A stretch of 64,000 bases of DNA, from contig NZ_MVIM01000013.1 of the NCBI RefSeq assembly GCF_002086795.1, positions 1 to 64,000 on the forward strand, written 5' to 3'. The notes beneath the pieces are model-generated. The model was not told the DNA's origin and ran no database searches. It saw only the letters and a program-made list of their open reading frames with translations. Shown piece by piece: positions 54,694 through 63,328 of the stretch (its first letter is position 1; each line of letters begins with the position of its first letter). A program made the translations under genes and the position numbers. The DNA is from Mycolicibacterium tusciae (lineage in GTDB: Bacteria; Actinomycetota; Actinomycetes; Mycobacteriales; Mycobacteriaceae).

Positions 54694-55403
54694 CCGTTGA
54701 TTACGACCGACTGGGCGTCGGCGCGGGTACCAAGGTGATCGACGTCGGGTGCGGCGCAGGTAGGCACACCTTCGAGGCGTACCGCCGTGGCGCTGACGTC
54801 ATCGGCTTCGATCAGAGCGTCGAGGACCTCAACGACGTCGACGAGATCCTGCAGGCCATGAAGGACAAGGGCGAGGCCCCGGCGTCGGCGACAGCCCAGG
54901 CGGTCAAGGGCGATGCGCTCGATCTTCCTTATGCCGAAGGCACTTTCGACTGCGTGATCGCCTCGGAGATCCTCGAGCACGTGCCCGAGGACGACCGGGC
55001 GATCTCGGAACTGGTCCGCGTGCTCAAACCGGGTGGCTCGCTGGCGATCACGGTGCCGCGCTGGCTGCCTGAGAAGGTGTGCTGGATCCTCTCCGACGAG
55101 TATCACGCCAACGAGGGCGGGCACATCCGGATCTACAAGGCCGACGTGTTGCGCGACAAGGTGCTCGCCCACGGCCTGCGGCTCACCGGCACGCACCATG
55201 CACATGCGCTGCACGCACCGTACTGGTGGCTGAAATGTGCTGTTGGAACGGAGAAGTCGGATCATCCCGCGGTGACCGCGTACCACAAGCTGCTGGTGTG
55301 GGACATGATGAGCCGGCCCTGGCTGACGCGCACCGCGGAGTCGGTGCTCAACCCGCTGATCGGTAAGAGCGTCGCGATGTACTTCGAGAAGCCGGTGGTT
55401 TGA
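54687..55403 (+). CDS. Class I SAM-dependent methyltransferase
   Basis: 238 residues. KVIDVGCGAGRHTFEAYRRG is motif I, VIGFDQS the acidic loop, FDCVIASEILEHVPEDD motif II and LVRVLKPGGSLAITVPRW motif III. The acceptor is unknown. It overlaps the glycosyltransferase by seven bases and the next gene by four (TTGA), so all three are translated together. Confidence 0.9.
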   Translation: MLTVDYDRLGVGAGTKVIDVGCGAGRHTFEAYRRGADVIGFDQSVEDLNDVDEILQAMKDKGEAPASATAQAVKGDALDLPYAEGTFDCVIASEILEHVPEDDRAISELVRVLKPGGSLAITVPRWLPEKVCWILSDEYHANEGGHIRIYKADVLRDKVLAHGLRLTGTHHAHALHAPYWWLKCAVGTEKSDHPAVTAYHKLLVWDMMSRPWLTRTAESVLNPLIGKSVAMYFEKPVV

Positions 55404-56473
55404 CGTTGAGTCGTGACATCCCAGGAGTAGCCGGCGTCCTGACGCCTGCGCAGTGCCGCCAAACCGCCCAGTCGATCGCAGACACCCAAGAGTCCTCGGG
55501 AGCGATCCCGTGGTTCGAGGGCGGCCATACCGACCCGTGGGATCACGTGGAAAACGCGATGGCACTGACGACGGCCGGACTCCTGGAACCGGCCCGCCGC
55601 GCGTTCGAATGGTGCCGCAGGACGCAGCGCCCCGATGGCTCATGGCCCATCCAATTCCGCAACGGCGTGGTCGAGGACTCCAACAGCGACAGCAATTTCT
55701 GTGCCTACATCGCGACCGGGGTGTGGCACCACGTGCTGATCACCGGCGATCGCCGATTCGCCGAGAAGATGTGGCCGGTGGTGACCAAGGCTGTCGACTT
55801 CGTGCTCGACATGCAGCTCAGCGGTGGCGAAATCTCCTGGGCCAGAAGCTCGAACGGGCTCGAGCCCGAAGCACTGCTCACCGGATGCTCGAGTATTTAT
55901 CACAGCCTGCGTTGCGCGCTGGCGCTCGCGGACTACTTCGGGGATCCGCAGCCCGAGTGGGAGCTCGCGGTGGGTCGTCTCGGCCACGTGATCGCCGAGC
56001 ATCCGGACGCCTTCGTGACCAAGGACCGCTGGTCGATGGAGTGGTACTACCCAGTGCTAGGTGGCGCGATGCGCGGTGCCGCCGCTCGGGCACGCATCGA
56101 CGAACGGTGGGACAACTTCGTCGTCGGCGGCCTCGGTATCCGCTGCGTCGACGACAGGCCGTGGGTCACCGGGGCCGAAACCTGTGAGCTGGTAATGGCT
56201 TTGGACGCGATCGGCGACACGGCCCGCGCACACGAGCAATTCGCGGCGATGCACCACCTGCGTGAAGAGGACGGCTCCTACTGGACCGGCCTCGTCTACG
56301 CCGACGGCAAACGGTGGCCGGTGGAACGCACCACGTGGACCGGCGCGGCGATGATTCTCGCCGCCGACGCGCTGTCGCGCACGACGCCGGCCAACGGCAT
56401 CTTCCGCGGCGCCGATCTGCCGCGCGGCCTCGTGGGCGAGTACGACTGCGAGTGCGCGACCAGCGACCGCTAG
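55400..56473 (+). CDS. Alpha/alpha-toroid (prenyltransferase/glycosidase-like) protein
   Basis: 357 residues, probably from TTG 55400 within the methyltransferase stop. Repeated helix pairs with RRTQRPDGSWPIQF, DTQESSGAIPWFEGGHTDP and REEDGSYWTGLVYADG are typical of six-hairpin toroid enzymes (glycosidases, terpene cyclase-like). No catalytic DXDD is seen. Given its partners it might cut, bind or modify a glycan. The transcript runs into palindromic repeat B. Confidence 0.75.
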   Translation: MTLSRDIPGVAGVLTPAQCRQTAQSIADTQESSGAIPWFEGGHTDPWDHVENAMALTTAGLLEPARRAFEWCRRTQRPDGSWPIQFRNGVVEDSNSDSNFCAYIATGVWHHVLITGDRRFAEKMWPVVTKAVDFVLDMQLSGGEISWARSSNGLEPEALLTGCSSIYHSLRCALALADYFGDPQPEWELAVGRLGHVIAEHPDAFVTKDRWSMEWYYPVLGGAMRGAAARARIDERWDNFVVGGLGIRCVDDRPWVTGAETCELVMALDAIGDTARAHEQFAAMHHLREEDGSYWTGLVYADGKRWPVERTTWTGAAMILAADALSRTTPANGIFRGADLPRGLVGEYDCECATSDR

Positions 56474-56566
56474 CGCGGTCCTACGGCAAGCTCAGCGCGC
56501 TTAACGGGTTGATTACCAGCACCACGTGCGTCCGATCAACCCGTTAGGGCACAGGACCGCGCGGCT
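56472..56566 (-). repeat. Dispersed palindromic element, copy B
   Basis: The reverse complement of 56496-56566 matches copy A (722-794). This copy is a larger nested palindrome: AGCGCGGTCCT (56472-56482) pairs with AGGACCGCGC (56552-56561), and TTAACGGGTTGAT with ATCAACCCGTTAG inside. It lies between two convergent genes and could end both transcripts. Confidence 0.8.
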
Positions 56567-56584
56567 GATCCAGCCCGCCAGCCG

Positions 56585-57280
56585 TTACAAGGCCTCGCCG
56601 GGTACGCCGGACACCCGCTCCAGCACCCGCATCGACCCGGTCGCCGACACCTCGCGGAAATCGCCGGTGTCCAGCGCGCGGCGGTAGACGTGGTACGGCG
56701 CCTGGCCGCCGTCGTCGGGGTTCGGGAACACGTCGTGAATGATCAGCGCGCCGCCGACCAGCACCCACCGCACCCAGCCGTCAAAGTCGCGCTGGGCGGC
56801 CTCCTCGGTGTGACCGCCGTCGATGAACAACAGCCGCAACGGAGTTCGCCACCCTCGGGCCACCGTCGTCGACCGGCCGACCACCGCGACGACATGGTCG
56901 TCCACCCCCGCGGCATCAAGCGTGTGACGCAGCGTCGGCAGCGTGTCGAACAATCCGGTGACCGGGTCGACCATCGACTCGTCGTGGTACTCCCACCCCG
57001 GCTGGTGCTCTTCGGAACCGTGGTGGTGGTCGATCGTGAAGACCACGCCGCCGCTCTGCTGCGCCGCGGCACCGAGCAGAACCGTCGATCTACCGCAGTA
57101 GGTCCCGATCTCCACGCCGACACCGTCGCCCAGGTAGCGGACGGCGGTGTCGTACAGCGTGCGCCCCTCGTCGGCGGGCATGAAGCCGGTCACCTCGTCG
57201 GCGAGCGCGAACAGGCGGGCAGCGGCCTCGGGCAGGGCGGTGTCGCCGCCCTCGGGGAGCGCAGTATCGGTAGTGCTCAT
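56585..57280 (-). CDS. Class I SAM-dependent methyltransferase (Methyltransf_24-like)
   Basis: 231 residues from ATG 57280. GVGVEIGTYCGRSTVLLGAA is the motif I region and LRLLFIDGGHTEEAAQRDF the acidic motif typical of Methyltransf_24/cephalosporin hydroxylase-like proteins. Substrate unknown. Divergent from the TetR gene at 57334, and so probably under its control; convergent with the toroid gene across repeat B. Confidence 0.85.
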   Translation of the reverse strand: MSTTDTALPEGGDTALPEAAARLFALADEVTGFMPADEGRTLYDTAVRYLGDGVGVEIGTYCGRSTVLLGAAAQQSGGVVFTIDHHHGSEEHQPGWEYHDESMVDPVTGLFDTLPTLRHTLDAAGVDDHVVAVVGRSTTVARGWRTPLRLLFIDGGHTEEAAQRDFDGWVRWVLVGGALIIHDVFPNPDDGGQAPYHVYRRALDTGDFREVSATGSMRVLERVSGVPGEAL

Positions 57281-57327
57281 GGGGGCCAACCTACCGTTGC
57301 TGGTCAAGGGCAGTTGTAGTAGCGTCC

Positions 57328-57339
57328 GGACATGTGTCC
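57328..57339. promoter_or_regulatory. Operator GGACA-TG-TGTCC over the TetR start codon
   Basis: Same half-sites as 53358-53369. It covers the GTG of the TetR gene (57334), which would allow tight autorepression and implies a leaderless transcript. Confidence 0.6.
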
Positions 57340-57903
57340 GACACGACCCTGGAGTCGACTCGGCGCCGTCTGACCGCCAAGCAGGCCGACACCGTCGATC
57401 GCCTGGGAAGGGCCGCGGTCGAGCTCCTCAGCAGGGATGGTTTCACCGGCCTGACCGTGCGCCGCGTGGCTGCCGAGGCAGGAGTCGGAGCGGCCACCGC
57501 CTATACGTATTTCTCGTCCAAAGAGCATCTGGTCGCCGAGGTCTTCTGGCGCCGTCTCGCCGCCTCGCCGCCGGCGAGCCACGGTTCCGATGACCCGGCG
57601 GCGCGGGTCACCGAGGTGCTCCGGCACATCGCCCTGCTGGTCGCCGACGAACCCGAATTCGCTTGTGCGGTAACCAATGCGCTGCTCGGCCGGGATCCCG
57701 ACGTCGAGGTGCTGCGGCTGCGCATCGGGCGTGACATCCGTGACCGGCTGACCGCTGCGCTCGGACCCGCCGTCGATCCCGACGTCGTCGACTCGCTGGA
57801 AATGCTGTACTCCGGTGCGCTGGTGCGCGCCGGAATGGGTTACGCATCGTACGCCGAGATCGCGCAGCGGTTGGAGAAGTCTGCGCGGCTGATGCTCGGT
57901 TAG
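57334..57903 (+). CDS. TetR-family regulator
   Basis: 189 residues from GTG 57334. The HTH region is DGFTGLTVRRVAAEAGVGAA and TAYTYFSSKEHLVAEVFW, as in the TetR family. Ligand domain follows. The palindrome at its start shares half-sites with the one before the glycosyltransferase operon, so it likely controls both and the methyltransferase between them. It converges on the next TetR gene with overlapping stops (TTAG). Confidence 0.88.
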   Translation: MSDTTLESTRRRLTAKQADTVDRLGRAAVELLSRDGFTGLTVRRVAAEAGVGAATAYTYFSSKEHLVAEVFWRRLAASPPASHGSDDPAARVTEVLRHIALLVADEPEFACAVTNALLGRDPDVEVLRLRIGRDIRDRLTAALGPAVDPDVVDSLEMLYSGALVRAGMGYASYAEIAQRLEKSARLMLG

Positions 57904-58514
57904 CGAGGGCCGAGGATCGCCGTCGATGCGACGATGGCCGGCTCGACGATGCCCTGTATGTCGTGGCCCGCCTCGACGAACAGGGCGGTCAGCTCACGCA
58001 GACCACCGAGCACGATAAGCGCCAGCGGCCGGGAGATCGGTGCGATCTGTGCGCGACGGAATCCGGGACTGTCGCTGAGATCGACCAGCATGTCGGTGAG
58101 GTGTTCCATCGCAACGCGGTGCAGCGGCTGAGCCACGGCGCCCAGCGCGGGAAGCTCGCGGATCCAGGCGAGCGTGATCTCCGGCCGCGCTTCGATGTGG
58201 CCGACGTAGGCGCCGACGGCCTGGCGGATCTGCTCCTGCCAGTCCGCCTCCGGGTCGACGGCGTTGCGAATGTTGGTGATCAGGGTCTCGTTGTTCCGGC
58301 GCAGCAGCTCGATCAGGCAGTCTTCCTTGCTGGCGAACTGCGCGTAGAAGGTGCGCTTCGAGGTGCGGGCATGCCGGACGATGTCCGCGACGGTGGTGTC
58401 GCGGAAACCGCGCTCGATGATCGACGCCGCCATGCCGTCGAGTAAGCGGTCGCGAAACGGGTCGGTCCCCTGCGCTTCGGATTGCGAATCACGCTGGCCG
58501 AGCGCTGCCGTCAC
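57900..58514 (-). CDS. TetR-family regulator next to CYP138-type genes
   Basis: 204 residues from GTG 58514 (GGAGGGAGG upstream); longer frames to 58667 cross the P450 promoter and are rejected. HTH: RGFRDTTVADIVRHARTSKR and TFYAQFASKEDCLIELL. M. tuberculosis has TetR gene Rv0135c divergent from cyp138, as here. It probably represses the P450s through the GGTAC-rich operator in between. Confidence 0.9.
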   Translation of the reverse strand: MTAALGQRDSQSEAQGTDPFRDRLLDGMAASIIERGFRDTTVADIVRHARTSKRTFYAQFASKEDCLIELLRRNNETLITNIRNAVDPEADWQEQIRQAVGAYVGHIEARPEITLAWIRELPALGAVAQPLHRVAMEHLTDMLVDLSDSPGFRRAQIAPISRPLALIVLGGLRELTALFVEAGHDIQGIVEPAIVASTAILGPR

Positions 58515-58543
58515 GTCGCCTCCCTCCGGACTCTTGCACATTG

Positions 58544-58596
58544 CTGGTACTAACCGGTACCGTACTACACGAACCTGCGGTACACCGTAGTACCAG
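58544..58596. promoter_or_regulatory. GGTAC-rich palindromic operator region, TetR/P450 divergon
   Basis: Outer arms CTGGTACTA (58544-58552) and TAGTACCAG (58588-58596) enclose further GGTACCG and CGGTAC boxes. It lies between the TetR GTG and the P450 ATG. Confidence 0.7.
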
Positions 58597-58650
58597 TCCG
58601 CCGTAGTTCCAGGACTCTGTCGTCCTGGCGAGATGGCTTGGGAGTGCACC

Positions 58651-60024
58651 ATGAGCGATGGGCCCACGCGCGACGCGGTGGGGACTGAGATCCTCGACAG
58701 GCCCGCCGTAACGTCCAGCGCCGTCAGGATGCCGCCAGGCCCGCGGTTGCCGAAGTGGGTGCAGGGCGCCGGCTACATCGTCTCGCGAAACTGGGTGTAC
58801 GAGCGGATCGCTCGCCGCCACGGCGAAGTCTTCACCATGAACCTGCCCATGTTCGGCGAGACCGTCATCGTCGCCGACCCGCAGTTGGCCAAGCAGTTGT
58901 TCACGGCCAGCACCGACGATGTAGGCAACGTCCAGCCAAATCTGTCGAGGGTGCTCGGCAGCGGATCGGTGTTCGCGCTCGACGGTGCCGACCACCGCAG
59001 GCGCCGCAAGCTGCTGACGCCACCGTTTCACGGTAAGAGCATCAAGAACTACGAGAAGATCTTCGAAGAGGAGACGCTGCGCGAGTCGGCGAATTGGCCA
59101 GAGGGCCAAGCATTCCCGACGCTCGAGCCGATGATGCGGATCACGCTCAACGCGATCCTGCGAGCGGTGTTCGGAGCCGACGGGCAACAGCTCGACGAGC
59201 TGCGGCGCATCATTCCACCGTGGGTCACGCTCGGTTCGCGACTGGCCGTGGTGCCTATGCCGACGCGTGACTACGGCCGGTTCAGCCCCTGGGGCAGGCT
59301 CGCCGAATACCGGCGCCGGTACGACGACGTCATCGGCAGGCTGATCGACCACGTCAAAGCCGACCCGAACTTCGACAGCCGCGACGACGTGCTCGCACTG
59401 CTGCTGCGCAGCACGTACGAGGACGGGTCGGAGATGTCACGCAGCGACATCGGCGACGAGTTGTTGACGCTGCTGGCCGCCGGGCACGAAACGACGGCGT
59501 CCACCCTCGGATGGGCGTTCGAGCGCGTCACGCGTCATCCGGAGGTGCTGACCGCCCTGGTCGACGAGGCCGCGACCGACGACAACGAGTACCGGCAGGC
59601 CACCATCCTGGAGGTGCAGCGGGCCCGCACCGTCATCGACTTCGCGGGCCGACACGTCTACGCGCCGACATTCCAGCTCGGCGACTGGGTGATCCCGCGG
59701 GGCACGTCCATCGTGGTCGCGATAGCGCAACTGCACAACCGTGCCGAGGACTTCGCCGAACCGGATCGTTTCGACCCGCAGCGCTACATCGGGTCCAGGC
59801 CGCCGACGTTCGCGTTCGTCCCGTTCGGTGGCGGCACCCGGCGGTGCGTCGGCGCGGCATTCGCCAACGTCGAGATGGACGTGGTGCTGCGGACGGTGTT
59901 GCGGCACTTCGTGATCGACGCGACGACGGCGCCCGGCGAGAAGGTGCACTCGCGCGGTGTGGCCTTCACCCCAAAGCATGGCGGGCGCATCATCGTGCAC
60001 CGCCGCGAGACCCCGCTGGGCTAG
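58651..60024 (+). CDS. cyp138: Cytochrome P450, CYP138-like (first of two)
   Basis: 457 residues from ATG 58651 (GGGAG upstream). P450 marks: AAGHETTASTLGWAF (I helix, oxygen activation), EVQRAR in the ExxR position, and FGGGTRRCVGAAFANVEMD with the heme-ligand Cys near 399. The set resembles M. tuberculosis CYP138 (Rv0136). It is a monooxygenase needing a ferredoxin and reductase not found here. Substrate unknown. Followed after nine bases by a close paralogue. Confidence 0.88.
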   Translation: MSDGPTRDAVGTEILDRPAVTSSAVRMPPGPRLPKWVQGAGYIVSRNWVYERIARRHGEVFTMNLPMFGETVIVADPQLAKQLFTASTDDVGNVQPNLSRVLGSGSVFALDGADHRRRRKLLTPPFHGKSIKNYEKIFEEETLRESANWPEGQAFPTLEPMMRITLNAILRAVFGADGQQLDELRRIIPPWVTLGSRLAVVPMPTRDYGRFSPWGRLAEYRRRYDDVIGRLIDHVKADPNFDSRDDVLALLLRSTYEDGSEMSRSDIGDELLTLLAAGHETTASTLGWAFERVTRHPEVLTALVDEAATDDNEYRQATILEVQRARTVIDFAGRHVYAPTFQLGDWVIPRGTSIVVAIAQLHNRAEDFAEPDRFDPQRYIGSRPPTFAFVPFGGGTRRCVGAAFANVEMDVVLRTVLRHFVIDATTAPGEKVHSRGVAFTPKHGGRIIVHRRETPLG

Positions 60025-60033
60025 GAGAAAGCA

Positions 60034-61392
60034 ATGACGGACGCGGCGATCAGCGACATGGAAGACACCAACGGCACCGACGACACCGAAGCCGCCGAGG
60101 CGCCGTCGGCCAAGATGCCACCGGCGGTGCGGCTGCCGAAGGTGGCGCAAGGGGTGCTGCTCGCCGGCTTTCGGCGCTTCTTCCTGCGCACCACGCTGAA
60201 GCGCCACGGCCCCGTCTTCGCGATCAACGTCCCGTTCTTCGGCCGTAGCGTTGTGGTCTCCGACCCTGCGCTGGTGCGGAAGGTGTTCCTGGCGAGCACC
60301 GACGAGCTGATCAATGTGAAGCCGAACCTCAGCAGGATCTTCGGGCCCGGGTCGGTGTTCGCACTCGACAACAAGGAGCACCGGGCGCGCCGCAAGCTGC
60401 TGGCGCCGCCGTTCCACGGGCAGAGCATCAGGAACTACGAAAAGGTCATCGAAGAGGAGACCCTGCGCGAGACCGCGACGTGGCCCGAGGGGCGCGAGTT
60501 CGCGACGCTCGAGCCGATGAACAGGATCACGCTGAATGTCATCCTGCGCACGGTATTCGGCGCCGACGGAGCCCAACTGGACTACTTGCGCGAGATCATC
60601 CCGCCGTGGGCCAAGCTGGCGTCGCGAATGGCCACGCTGCCCGAGCCCCCGTTCGGCACCGGGCGGTACAGCCCGTGGGGCCGGCTGGCGGAGTTCCGTC
60701 GAAACTTCGATTGCACCGTGTTCGCGCTGATCGAAAAGGCCGAGGCCGATCCGCGACTCGAGGACCGCACCGACATCCTGGCGCTGCTGCTGCGCAGCCG
60801 ATACGAGGACGGCACCCCGATGTCGCACCAGGACATCTCCGACGAACTACTGACCCTATTGGGTGCCGGGCACGAGACGACCGCGTCGACCCTGGGCTGG
60901 GCGTTCGAGCGGTTGCGCCGTCATCCCGAAGTCCTCGCCAAGCTGGTGGAGGAGAACGACGAGGGCGGTAACGAGTACCGCCAGGCCACAATCGTTGAGC
61001 TGCAACGGAACCGGACCGTCATCGACTTCTCCGGTCGCCACGTCGTCGCGCCGCACTTCGATCTCGGCGAATGGCGGGTTCCGCACGGCTACACGGTGAT
61101 CGTCTCGATCGGCAACGTGCACGCCAACCCCGACACCTTCCCGAACCCCGAGCGCTTCGACCCGAACCGGTTCCTGGGCACCAGGACCCCGACGGCGTGG
61201 ATACCGTTCGGCGGTGGCACCCGCCGCTGCATCGGGGCGGCGTTCGCCAACGTCGAGATGGACGTCGTGCTGCGAACCATTCTGCGGCACTTCGTCATTG
61301 AGACCGACGATGCCCCTGATGAGAAGATCCACTTCCGCGGCATCGCCTTCACTCCGAAAGACGGCGGGCTCGTCACCGTGCGCCGGCGGTGA
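60034..61392 (+). CDS. cyp138: Cytochrome P450, CYP138-like (second of two)
   Basis: 452 residues, ATG 60034 with TAGGAG upstream. It shares long near-identical stretches with the first (PNLSR.FG.GSVFALD, RRKLL.PPFHG.SI.NYEK, AGHETTASTLGWAFE, FGGGTRRCIGAAFANVEMD; Cys near 399). Differences cluster in the N-terminus and substrate-recognition regions, as expected for a duplicated pair that has diverged in substrate. Co-transcribed with the first. Confidence 0.88.
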   Translation: MTDAAISDMEDTNGTDDTEAAEAPSAKMPPAVRLPKVAQGVLLAGFRRFFLRTTLKRHGPVFAINVPFFGRSVVVSDPALVRKVFLASTDELINVKPNLSRIFGPGSVFALDNKEHRARRKLLAPPFHGQSIRNYEKVIEEETLRETATWPEGREFATLEPMNRITLNVILRTVFGADGAQLDYLREIIPPWAKLASRMATLPEPPFGTGRYSPWGRLAEFRRNFDCTVFALIEKAEADPRLEDRTDILALLLRSRYEDGTPMSHQDISDELLTLLGAGHETTASTLGWAFERLRRHPEVLAKLVEENDEGGNEYRQATIVELQRNRTVIDFSGRHVVAPHFDLGEWRVPHGYTVIVSIGNVHANPDTFPNPERFDPNRFLGTRTPTAWIPFGGGTRRCIGAAFANVEMDVVLRTILRHFVIETDDAPDEKIHFRGIAFTPKDGGLVTVRRR

Positions 61393-61415
61393 CGCGCATG
61401 GGCTAGTTTCGTCCC

Positions 61416-61862
61416 ATGAGTCTGGTCGAGATGATCAACGGCGGCATGGAAGCCACCATCCCCGCTGCGCACAAGCTCGGGATCAAGGCCGTCGAGGCGC
61501 GCCGCGGTTATGCCGCGGCCACCGTGCCGTTGGAGGGCAACGGCAATCACTTCGGCGTCGTGTACGCCGGAGTCGAGTTCACCGTCGCCGAAATTCTGGG
61601 CGGCATCATCGCGATCGCGAGCTTCGATGCCGCCAAGTATTACCCGCTGGTGAAGAAACTCGACATCGAGTTCACCGCGGCCGCGCGCAGTGACCTGCGC
61701 GCCGAAGCGACCTTGGACGAGGACGAATTACGTCGCGTCGAAACCGAAGCCGCGGAGAACGGAAAGGCCGACTTCATGCTGGACGCCGTCGTCCGTGATG
61801 AAGCCGGCCAGACTGTGGCCCGCACCCGTGGGCTCTATCAGCTCCGGGCCCACGGGAAGTAG
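61416..61862 (+). CDS. Hotdog-fold thioesterase-like (DUF4442/YiiD-type) protein
   Basis: 148 residues: MINGGMEATIPAAHKLGIKA, GNGNHFGVVYAGVEFTVAEI and KLDIEFTAAARSDLRAEATL. A single hotdog domain, likely acting on acyl-CoA or a related thioester. It is 23 bp after the P450 pair and may be co-transcribed, which would suit a lipid or sterol substrate. Convergent with msrA. Confidence 0.8.
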   Translation: MSLVEMINGGMEATIPAAHKLGIKAVEARRGYAAATVPLEGNGNHFGVVYAGVEFTVAEILGGIIAIASFDAAKYYPLVKKLDIEFTAAARSDLRAEATLDEDELRRVETEAAENGKADFMLDAVVRDEAGQTVARTRGLYQLRAHGK

Positions 61863-61871
61863 CCGCGCCTC

Positions 61872-62381
61872 CTAGACGGTGCTCCGTTTCGGCAGTTTCC
61901 AGCCGGCCCGGGGGAAGTGGCAGGTATAGCCGTTCGGGTAGCGCTCCAGGTAGTCCTGGTGCTCAGGCTCGGCCTCCCAGAAGTCGCTTGCGGGAGTCAC
62001 TTCCGTGACGACCTTGCCGGGCCACAGCCCCGACGCGTCGACGTCGGCGATGGTGTCCAGCGCGACGGCCTTCTGCTCGTCGTCGAGGTAGAAGATCGCC
62101 GAGCGGTAACTCGTGCCGACGTCATTGCCCTGCCGGTTCTTCGTCGTCGGATCGTGGATCTGGAAGAAGAACTCGAGCAGCGCGCGGTAGTCGGTCTGCG
62201 CCGGGTCGTAGACGATCTCGATGGCCTCGGCGTGACCGGGGTGGTTGCGGTACGTCGCGTTCGCGTTCTCGCCGCCGGTGTAGCCGACGCGGGTGTCGAC
62301 CACCCCGGGCTGCTTACGGATCAGATCCTCCATGCCCCAGAAGCAGCCGCCGGCCAGGATCGCCTTCCTGTACTCACTCAT
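61872..62381 (-). CDS. msrA: Peptide methionine sulfoxide reductase MsrA
   Basis: 169 residues. AGGCFWGMED contains the catalytic Cys13, with RKQPGVVDTRVGYTGGENAN after it. It reduces methionine-S-sulfoxide in proteins. It overlaps msrB by four bases so the two stereospecific reductases are made together. The M. tuberculosis orthologue Rv0137c also neighbours cyp138. Confidence 0.96.
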   Translation of the reverse strand: MSEYRKAILAGGCFWGMEDLIRKQPGVVDTRVGYTGGENANATYRNHPGHAEAIEIVYDPAQTDYRALLEFFFQIHDPTTKNRQGNDVGTSYRSAIFYLDDEQKAVALDTIADVDASGLWPGKVVTEVTPASDFWEAEPEHQDYLERYPNGYTCHFPRAGWKLPKRSTV

Positions 62382-62839
62382 GCCTGTGCCTCCTTCTTCT
62401 CGAAGAGCCTCTTGTAGTCGCCATAACCCTCGGCGTCCAGATCATTGAGGTGGATGAACCTCAGCGAAGCCGAGTTGATGCAGTAGCGCAACCCACCCTC
62501 GGATCGCGGGCCGTCGGTGAACACGTGCCCGAGATGGCTGTCGCCCTGTGCCGACCTGACCTCGGTGCGCTTCATGAACAGGGTGCGGTCAACTTTCTCG
62601 ACCACGTTCGCGTCCTCGATCGGCCGGGTGAAGCTCGGCCAGCCGGTGCCGCTCTCGAACTTGTCGACCGAGGCGAACAACGGTTCGCCGGACACCACGT
62701 CGACGTAGATGCCGGGCTCGTGGTTGTCCCAGTACTCGCCGGTGAACGGGCGCTCGGTGCCGTTCTCCTGGGTGACGTGATACTGCTCCGGCGACAACGC
62801 ACTGACCGCGGCGGGATTCTTGTTGTATTGCACGCTCAT
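62378..62839 (-). CDS. msrB: Peptide methionine-R-sulfoxide reductase MsrB
   Basis: 153 residues from ATG 62839 (MSVQYNKNPAAVSALSPEQY). FESGTGWPSFTRPI and GLRYCINSASLRF mark the family, with catalytic Cys120. The CxxC zinc pairs seen in many MsrB proteins are absent (VDVVSGEPLF where CxxC would be), so this is the zinc-free type. Reduces methionine-R-sulfoxide. First gene of the msrB-msrA unit. Confidence 0.95.
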   Translation of the reverse strand: MSVQYNKNPAAVSALSPEQYHVTQENGTERPFTGEYWDNHEPGIYVDVVSGEPLFASVDKFESGTGWPSFTRPIEDANVVEKVDRTLFMKRTEVRSAQGDSHLGHVFTDGPRSEGGLRYCINSASLRFIHLNDLDAEGYGDYKRLFEKKEAQA

Positions 62840-62889
62840 ATAACGGCCCGGGTAACGGCGCTGTTCCGTGCGGAGATTACGGAAGTGTG

Positions 62890-63288
62890 ATGCGTACCAG
62901 CCTTGCCCTCGCCGCTGTCGTCGGCGCCGTTTGGGTCGCACCTGCGGCATCCGCGGAGACGACGGTATTGCCGGAACGACAGGGACCCGCAGGAGTCGTC
63001 TTCGTCGACAATCCGGCGATCGTGGACGCCCATCCGATGCCCGCCGACTCGTTCAGCCGCGTTTCCGGCGATGACGCCGTCGCCGTGCACTTCACGACCG
63101 GAACACCAGAGTGCTACGGCGTGCATGCCACCGTCACCGAGACCGCCGAGACCGTCAGCGTCGAGTTGCTTTCCGGCACGCGGCCCGAGGCGGTCGGCCG
63201 TGCCTGCATCATGATCGCGGTATCCGGCACCGTCGAGGTGCCGCTGGCCGGCCCGCTCGGTGACCGGCGGGTTCTCAGCGTGTCCTGA
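62890..63288 (+). CDS. Small secreted protein
   Basis: 132 residues. MRTSLALAAVVGAVWVAPAA ends in SA-E, a good Sec signal (cut near 22). The mature part has two Cys (GTPECYGVHATV and VGRACIMIAV) that could form a disulfide, and strand-like repeats. It is divergent from msrB. No family recognised. A GTG three bases upstream is an alternative start. Confidence 0.65.
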   Translation: MRTSLALAAVVGAVWVAPAASAETTVLPERQGPAGVVFVDNPAIVDAHPMPADSFSRVSGDDAVAVHFTTGTPECYGVHATVTETAETVSVELLSGTRPEAVGRACIMIAVSGTVEVPLAGPLGDRRVLSVS

Positions 63289-63306
63289 CTGCTCGACAAA
63301 CCTTAG

Positions 63307-63320
63307 TAGAACGTGTTCTA
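63307..63320. promoter_or_regulatory. KstR-type box TAGAACGTGTTCTA
   Basis: Perfect six-base arms with two-base spacer, matching the mycobacterial KstR consensus TNNAACNNGTTNNA. It lies nine bases upstream of the SnoaL-like gene's start, so that gene and the epimerase may belong to the cholesterol/sterol regulon. Confidence 0.7.
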
Positions 63321-63328
63321 GTTCTGGT

